A stretch of 64,000 nt of DNA, from assembly GCA_040371205.1 (NCBI GenBank), contig AP031382.1, positions 2,291,562 through 2,355,561 of the forward strand, given 5' to 3'. The DNA is from Rhodanobacter sp. (lineage in GTDB: Bacteria; Pseudomonadota; Gammaproteobacteria; Xanthomonadales; Rhodanobacteraceae). Under the pieces are notes generated by a model. The model had not been told where the DNA came from. It worked only from the letters and a program-made list of their open reading frames with translations, and searched no databases. Both the position numbers and the translations under genes were made by a program. Shown one piece after another: positions 59,223 to 64,000 of the stretch; the first letter of the stretch is position 1; each line of letters opens with the position of its first letter.

Positions 59223-60090
59223 CTAACACACTGTCCGTAGCTCATCCCAGCAAGTGGTGTATCGAGGTGAAAGGTTCTGCCGCTGCATCGCCCACCGCCG
59301 CTCGCCCCTTAATGCCAGCACGCCCGATCCCCATGGAGCCCCTACCCCACCTTGCGTTGGCTTTGTCCAGTGTCTGCATCAGACGCGCCCTGCGCGCGTC
59401 CTGCTCGGGCGGTGCGGTGTGGAAAAGCTGCCCCTGCTTGACGCTGTGCTCCTGGATGTCCAGCAGCATCACACCGGCTTTGACGTAGCGGAATCCCGGC
59501 TTGTAGATGGTTCGCAGTACCGCGCTAGCGCACGCGCACAGCCAGGCCGAGTCATCGGTGGTCTCGGGCAACCGAAGGGTGCGCTGTGGCAGGTACTGTG
59601 GATCTTGTGGGCGGAAGATGTTCGTTTGAATCCAAACACCGATCGTCCCCGCCACACTGCCCTGCTGCCGGAGCTTTTCAGCGGCTCGGCAGGTGTGCTG
59701 GTGCAGCGGCTCCATCAGCTCCTGCAGTTCGTGGACAGGCGCGCTGAACGCACGCGAGGAAATAATCTGCTTCTTCGCCGGCGGCGTCGTTTCTAAGCCA
59801 GCGCACGCGAAGCCCCGCAGCTCCCGCACCGTCCGTTCGACTACGACGGTGAAGCGCTCCCGGATGCGTCGCGGATCTGCCGCGCGCAAGTCTGCGGCCG
59901 TGTTGATGCCCAGGTCGTTGAGCTGCGTGGACAAACGTCGGCCCACGCCCCAGACATCACCCATTTCCACGGTGCCCAACACCGCTTCCAAGTCAGCGGT
60001 GGACAGCGCGGTGAGGTCGCACACCCCGTTCCACGCGGGATCTTTCTTGGCGATGCGGTTGGCCAGTTTCGCCAAGGTGCGGCTGCTGCC
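59223..60090 (-). pseudogene. umuC: umuC remnant (translesion polymerase, N-truncated and frameshifted)
   Basis: This is the C-terminal two thirds of a Y-family DNA polymerase V catalytic subunit. It starts abruptly at GSGSSRTLAKLANR; the first ~150 residues with the catalytic DxD and YSIDE motifs are missing. The thumb and little-finger domains follow (VWGVGRRLSTQLNDLG, clamp motif QGQLF). Near the end one extra base at about 59291-59296 shifts the frame: the conserved tail WAMQRQNLSPRYTT is found in the +1 frame and ends at 59223, while the open frame stops at 59242. Both defects make it non-functional. No umuD is adjacent. Probably a relic of mobile DNA. Confidence 0.85.
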
Positions 60091-60532
60091 AGACCCGCTG
60101 GAGGCCCTCGTACACCGTAACGCTTTGGGGCTATCTCAAAGCCAGGTGACGCAAATTCTTGCGGGTTGACGTCAACATAAGCGCAGGAAGATAGTACGTT
60201 CCATCGTCTGCCGCGACTCGACTTGCGGCGACACCACTGAACTCAGGACTGGGGAGTCACTGATGTTAGGGAAGACAGGGGATGGGTTGTGTCCGACTAA
60301 TATCTCGTTGCAGGGCTATTCTGGCGAAGAGATTCGAATGAACACTAGGGCGACGTGTGTCGCTCACGGAATCCGCCGCGCCTGCCTCACGGGCGATGCC
60401 CCTCAACAAGCCAAACGCCATCGAAGAGTTGATCCTGTGTCTGCATTCTGGACGCAGGCGCATCGCATTGGTCATGACGCCAAACCTATCGGCGGCAAAT
60501 CATCCAGCTCGTATCGAGTGAGCGGTCAAGGC
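60091..60532. other. Region between the umuC remnant and the RHS gene
   Basis: About 440 bp without a confident gene. It contains a 12-bp perfect palindrome GTTGACGTCAAC (60165-60176) and a short plus-strand tail LEALVHRNALGLSQSQVTQILAG ending at 60169 that may be a relic of another gene. An ATG at 60263 with GGGGAG six bases upstream opens a frame that joins the RHS gene, but its codons look atypical. Confidence 0.5.
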
Positions 60533-63500
60533 ATGAGGTCACATTTTTTAATTGGCATGTATTTGTTGGCAGCATTTATTCTTCTTCCATTTTTCGGGAT
60601 GGCCACGTCCTCAACTGCTAGCGCGCAAACTTCTTTTACAAATTGCGTAAATCTTTATACGAAATATAACATGTATTCGGATAAAGATTATGTTGGCTCA
60701 TTTTGGCAAAGCGGTGGAATAAAATGCTTCCCGTCGAGTGGCAACGGTGGTGGAGCAGGCGGTGGCACTTCAGGTGGTAGTGGCGGCGGGCTTGGTGGCG
60801 GCGGTGGCACGCAGACTACCGTAAGCACCACGCCCACAGTGAACAAGAACAATTCGAAAGATCCTATATGCCCACAGGGCGACCCGATAGCTATCGGTAA
60901 CGGCGCCAAAGTGGAGACGGAAACCGATTTCGCGATGCCCGGCGAGATGGGCCTGAAGTTCGAGCGTTACTACATGTCGCGAGGCATACATCCCGGCCCT
61001 TACAACAGTGGCGGCCCAGGATGGACAGATAACCTCGACTATGAACTTCATTCGATCTGCTTGGGAGCCGGCGATCCCAGTTGCACGACCGCCATCTTCA
61101 TGCGGCCGGATGGATCGCAGATCAATTTCCAGCAATCGTCCGCGGCAGCCTCGGGCGCATTCCTGACTGGGCCGTTTACCGAAGTGGGGGGCGGTGGTCT
61201 GGCCAAGCTGACGTATACACCCGATGGTGCCGGGCCGGGGACATACACACTGGTAGATGAAGACGGCATGGTCTACACCTGGAGTCAGGATCTGGCCACC
61301 GGTGCATTTCCGAGCAACAAGGGGATTCTCACTTCGATCAAGGATGTTTCGGGCATTGGTTGGGCGATTACCCATCCGAGCAGCACGGTCACGGTCGTGA
61401 CGCATACATCAGGCCAGCAGATGACGCTGACAGTGACTGGCTCCAATGGAGGTGTCGCGACGCTGACAGTCACGGATCCTGGTGGCAATCAATATGTCTA
61501 TCAGTCGACGGCTACTAATACGACCACTTGGGATCTTATCCCCTTAGCGGTGGCCTCCGTTCAATTGCCGGGGGCGACGCCGGTTACGATTCAATATGGC
61601 TATACAGTTTTTAATCCTAACTCGGGTTATACCTTTCCGAAGGGGTTGACCGAGGTGGACTACAACGGCGTAGCGCATGACCTGACCTCCTATGACACCA
61701 ACGGCAACGCCATCTCGACCAGCCTGGCAGACGGTACTCAAAAGACTTCATTTGCTTACGCCAGCAACAGCACAGGTGCTGTGGTCACCACCACCAATCC
61801 GCTAGGTCATGTCACGGTCTATCAGTACAACACCAATGCTTTGCCTATATCGGTCACAGGGCAAGCCTCGTCGCACTGCGGGGCGACCCTAAGCCAGATG
61901 ACCTACGACGCCAACGGTTACATGCAGTCGGAGGTCGACAACAACGGCAATACCACCAACTACACCTACGCGGCCACAGGACAGCTTCAGCAGACAGTGG
62001 AAGCTGCAGGCACCTCTACTGCACGGACCACCAATTACGTTTGGGACAGCACGCCAGGGACCGACCGGCTGCTCTCGGTCACGGTGGTCGGGTGGTCCCA
62101 AACCACCTACGCCTACAACGCACAGAACCGGCTGGCCTCGGTATCCGTCAAAAATCTTTCCGCGAACGGCACCGCCAACCAGATCCTTACGACCAGCTAC
62201 GGCTATACGCTCTACGCGAACGGCATGGTTCAAACCATGACGGTGACGCATCCGTCGCCCAACAACAGCGATGTCGATACATATCAATACGACGCCTTGG
62301 GCAATCTGACATCGGTCACCGATGGACTGGGGCATGCCACCACTTACAGCAACTACACCGCGCTCGGTGAGCCTGGGCACATGGTAGGCCCCAACGGCGA
62401 CACCACGGACTTCACATACGACGGACGCGGCTTGCTACTGACGAGAACCACGTATCCCAATGGTACGGCAGCGCAATGGGTCTACACCTATGACCAGTTC
62501 GGGATGGTGAACAAGGCCACGGCACCCGATGGCGAAGTGACCACTTGGAACCGCAATGCAGCGGGTGTGCTGCAAACGATCACCCACAACGACAAGGATG
62601 GCGCCTCGACCGAGACATTTGGTTACGACGCCAACGGCGATGTGACATCGGATACTGTGACTCGAGCCGGCACGGTTAGCCTTGCAAAGACGGCGTCCTA
62701 CGACGAACTGGGGCGCCCCTACCTCCAGCAGGGTAGTCACGGTCAAAGCGTCGCCTACACCTACGATGGCAACAGTAACGTCCTGTCCACCACCAATGCG
62801 ATGGGACACGTGGCCAGCTTCTCCTACGATGCCTTGAATCGCGTCATCAAGACCACCGAGTCCGGTGGCGCCAGCCCAGCCATGCCTAATGCAGCGCCTT
62901 CGCTGAGCGCGCCGACTAGCAACAACTCCGGCAGCTATACAGTGAGCTGGACCGGCGTGAGCGGGGCCACCAGCTACACCCTGCAGCAACAAATCAACGG
63001 TGGCGCGTGGCAGACCGTGGAATCCACGGCGTCCACCACCTGGAGTGCCGTCGGCAAGAGCAACGGCACCTACGGTTACCGTGTGCAGGTCTGCAACAGC
63101 AGTGGATGTGGTCCTTGGAGTAGCGTTGCCACCGTCACGGTGGCGCTCGCACCCACCAGTGCACCGAGCGTGAGCGTTCCCGCCAATTCAAGTACCGGCG
63201 CGTACACCGTCAGCTGGAGTACGGTGGATACAGCCGCCAGCTATGCACTTCAGGAGCAAGTCAACGGTGGCAGTTGGAGCACGCTACAGAGCAGTGCCTC
63301 AACTAGCCTGAATCTCAGTGGCAAAGGTAGTGGTACCTATGGGTATCGCGTGCAGGCCTGTAACGCCAATGGGTGCGGGCCTTGGAGCGGAACGGGCGCG
63401 ATCACGATACTGCTGCCGCCTCAGAGCGCCCCATCCGTGTCCCTGCCCTCATCGAGTTCGAACGGTGCTTACACCCTGAGCTGGAGTGCCGTGAGTGGTG

Positions 63501-64000
63501 CCGCCAGCTACGCCGTACAAGAGCAGATCAATGGCGGTGGATGGACTACGGTTCAGTCCAGTGGTGCCACTTCGTGGAGCACGAGTGGGCGCGCGAATGC
63601 GAGTTACGGCTACCAGGTTCAGGCGTGCAATGCCAGCGGCTGCGGGCCATGGAGTAGCACGGCTTCCATCACGGTGATGGTTATTCCCGCAGCGCCTTCC
63701 CTGTCAGTGCCGGCATCCAACGGCAGTGGGGCCTATACGGTGACGTGGACTGGCATGGCTTACGCGACTAACTACACCTTGCAGGAGCAGGTCAACGGCG
63801 GCGGCTGGGCGACTGTCTATAGCGGCGCCGGTGGAAGCTGGAGTACGAGTGGGCGCGCGGCTAGCACCTATGGTTACCGGGCTCAGGCCTGCAACACCTA
63901 CGGATGCAGTGGCTGGAGCGGCACGAAGACGGTGACCGTGTCCATTCCTATTGCAGTCAACGGTCAGTCCTACACGAGCACCACGATCATCCCCTACAAC
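60533..64000 (+). CDS. Secreted RHS/YD-repeat protein with tandem FN3-like domains (3' end outside window)
   Basis: The 1156 visible residues are one uninterrupted frame to the right edge. A signal peptide (MRSHFLIGMYLLAAFILLPF, cleavage after residue 31) is followed by a Gly-rich linker (about 68-93). A DUF6531-like start comes next (CPQGDPIAIGNGAKVETETDF, from residue 113), then RHS/YD repeats such as YDALGNLTSVTD and YDALNRVIKTTE up to about 62880. From 62894 four fibronectin-III-like repeats of 88-89 residues follow, each with a YGYRVQACNxxGCGPW-type end. RHS proteins form shells around C-terminal toxins; here that part lies beyond the window. The start is uncertain: an in-frame ATG at 60263 has a good ribosome site but lacks a signal peptide at its start. 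Confidence 0.88.
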   Translation, partial: MRSHFLIGMYLLAAFILLPFFGMATSSTASAQTSFTNCVNLYTKYNMYSDKDYVGSFWQSGGIKCFPSSGNGGGAGGGTSGGSGGGLGGGGGTQTTVSTTPTVNKNNSKDPICPQGDPIAIGNGAKVETETDFAMPGEMGLKFERYYMSRGIHPGPYNSGGPGWTDNLDYELHSICLGAGDPSCTTAIFMRPDGSQINFQQSSAAASGAFLTGPFTEVGGGGLAKLTYTPDGAGPGTYTLVDEDGMVYTWSQDLATGAFPSNKGILTSIKDVSGIGWAITHPSSTVTVVTHTSGQQMTLTVTGSNGGVATLTVTDPGGNQYVYQSTATNTTTWDLIPLAVASVQLPGATPVTIQYGYTVFNPNSGYTFPKGLTEVDYNGVAHDLTSYDTNGNAISTSLADGTQKTSFAYASNSTGAVVTTTNPLGHVTVYQYNTNALPISVTGQASSHCGATLSQMTYDANGYMQSEVDNNGNTTNYTYAATGQLQQTVEAAGTSTARTTNYVWDSTPGTDRLLSVTVVGWSQTTYAYNAQNRLASVSVKNLSANGTANQILTTSYGYTLYANGMVQTMTVTHPSPNNSDVDTYQYDALGNLTSVTDGLGHATTYSNYTALGEPGHMVGPNGDTTDFTYDGRGLLLTRTTYPNGTAAQWVYTYDQFGMVNKATAPDGEVTTWNRNAAGVLQTITHNDKDGASTETFGYDANGDVTSDTVTRAGTVSLAKTASYDELGRPYLQQGSHGQSVAYTYDGNSNVLSTTNAMGHVASFSYDALNRVIKTTESGGASPAMPNAAPSLSAPTSNNSGSYTVSWTGVSGATSYTLQQQINGGAWQTVESTASTTWSAVGKSNGTYGYRVQVCNSSGCGPWSSVATVTVALAPTSAPSVSVPANSSTGAYTVSWSTVDTAASYALQEQVNGGSWSTLQSSASTSLNLSGKGSGTYGYRVQACNANGCGPWSGTGAITILLPPQSAPSVSLPSSSSNGAYTLSWSAVSGAASYAVQEQINGGGWTTVQSSGATSWSTSGRANASYGYQVQACNASGCGPWSSTASITVMVIPAAPSLSVPASNGSGAYTVTWTGMAYATNYTLQEQVNGGGWATVYSGAGGSWSTSGRAASTYGYRAQACNTYGCSGWSGTKTVTVSIPIAVNGQSYTSTTIIPYN
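62894..63955 (+). repeat. Four tandem fibronectin-III-like repeats
   Basis: Units begin at 62894, 63161, 63428 and 63692 (AP-S-x-S start) and are 267, 267, 264 and about 264 bp long. Each unit has the pattern YTVSW, Q-x-NGG-x-W, YGY-(R/Q)-x-QACN and GC-x-x-W. DNA between units is diverged in codons while protein is conserved, indicating old duplications under selection. Confidence 0.88.

Noticed and set aside
60266-60475. Minus-strand frame of 69 codons before the RHS gene
   Set aside because: Arg/Ser-rich with no start signal; looks random.
62894-63955. Tandem repeats considered as a CRISPR or satellite array
   Set aside because: Units are about 267 bp, in frame, and conserved at protein level as FN3-like domains.

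Overview
The window is GC-rich chromosomal DNA from a gammaproteobacterium. Gene content and order point to the Xanthomonadales, most likely Rhodanobacteraceae (Rhodanobacter/Dyella/Frateuria type). The pointers are a methionine synthase split into two genes, a ~1640-residue NAD-glutamate dehydrogenase, a fused E1 alpha-beta dehydrogenase, a kynurenine-type 2-aminomuconate branch, and short REP-like hairpin elements between genes. This placement is inferred from reading the sequence; no database search was run.

Positions 1-7.3 kb hold housekeeping genes: radA (cut by the window edge), alr, dnaB and the rpsF-rpsR-rplI operon on the minus strand, then iscA divergent from asnS. From 7.3 to 17.5 kb lie a MalM-like lipoprotein, a catabolic operon (divergent SDR, aminomuconate-semialdehyde dehydrogenase, beta-carbonic anhydrase, aminomuconate-deaminase-like RidA protein), an acid-shock-like small protein, a DadA-type oxidase, a secreted EreA/ChaN-like protein, a BlaI/M56 sensor pair with a clear operator, and an NlpC/P60 lipoprotein. 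From 17.7 to 38.6 kb there is a mixed core: slyD, a transporter, two DEAD-box helicases (RhlE, DeaD), acetyltransferases, a DOPA-dioxygenase-like enzyme, a zinc metallopeptidase, the fused E1 dehydrogenase, glutaryl-CoA dehydrogenase, nadK and a 5'-nucleotidase. Two secreted proteins of unknown function also lie here. From 38.6 to 55.3 kb are gdhB, an RND efflux adaptor and pump, an acyl-CoA dehydrogenase, and an ArsR-methyltransferase regulator upstream of the split metH genes.

A tRNA-Val(CAC) gene at 55.35 kb marks an abrupt change. The next 5 kb has lower GC and accessory content: a protein with a PD-(D/E)XK-like pattern, a three-gene translationally coupled module of phage/ICE character, a broken umuC, and then a large secreted RHS/YD-repeat protein that runs off the right edge. 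In that protein four tandem fibronectin-III-like repeats follow the YD repeats. No integrase, transposase or CRISPR array is visible.

The kynurenine-side enzymes (9.4-11.9 kb) and glutaryl-CoA dehydrogenase (32.3-33.4 kb) could act in one route from 2-aminomuconate semialdehyde through 2-oxoadipate and glutaryl-CoA to crotonyl-CoA. The ArsR-methyltransferase gene and the two metH genes form a methionine-cycle unit. The most unusual parts are the post-tRNA island, the RHS-FN3 protein, the SDR lacking its catalytic residues, and the REP pair placed exactly between the two methionine synthase genes.
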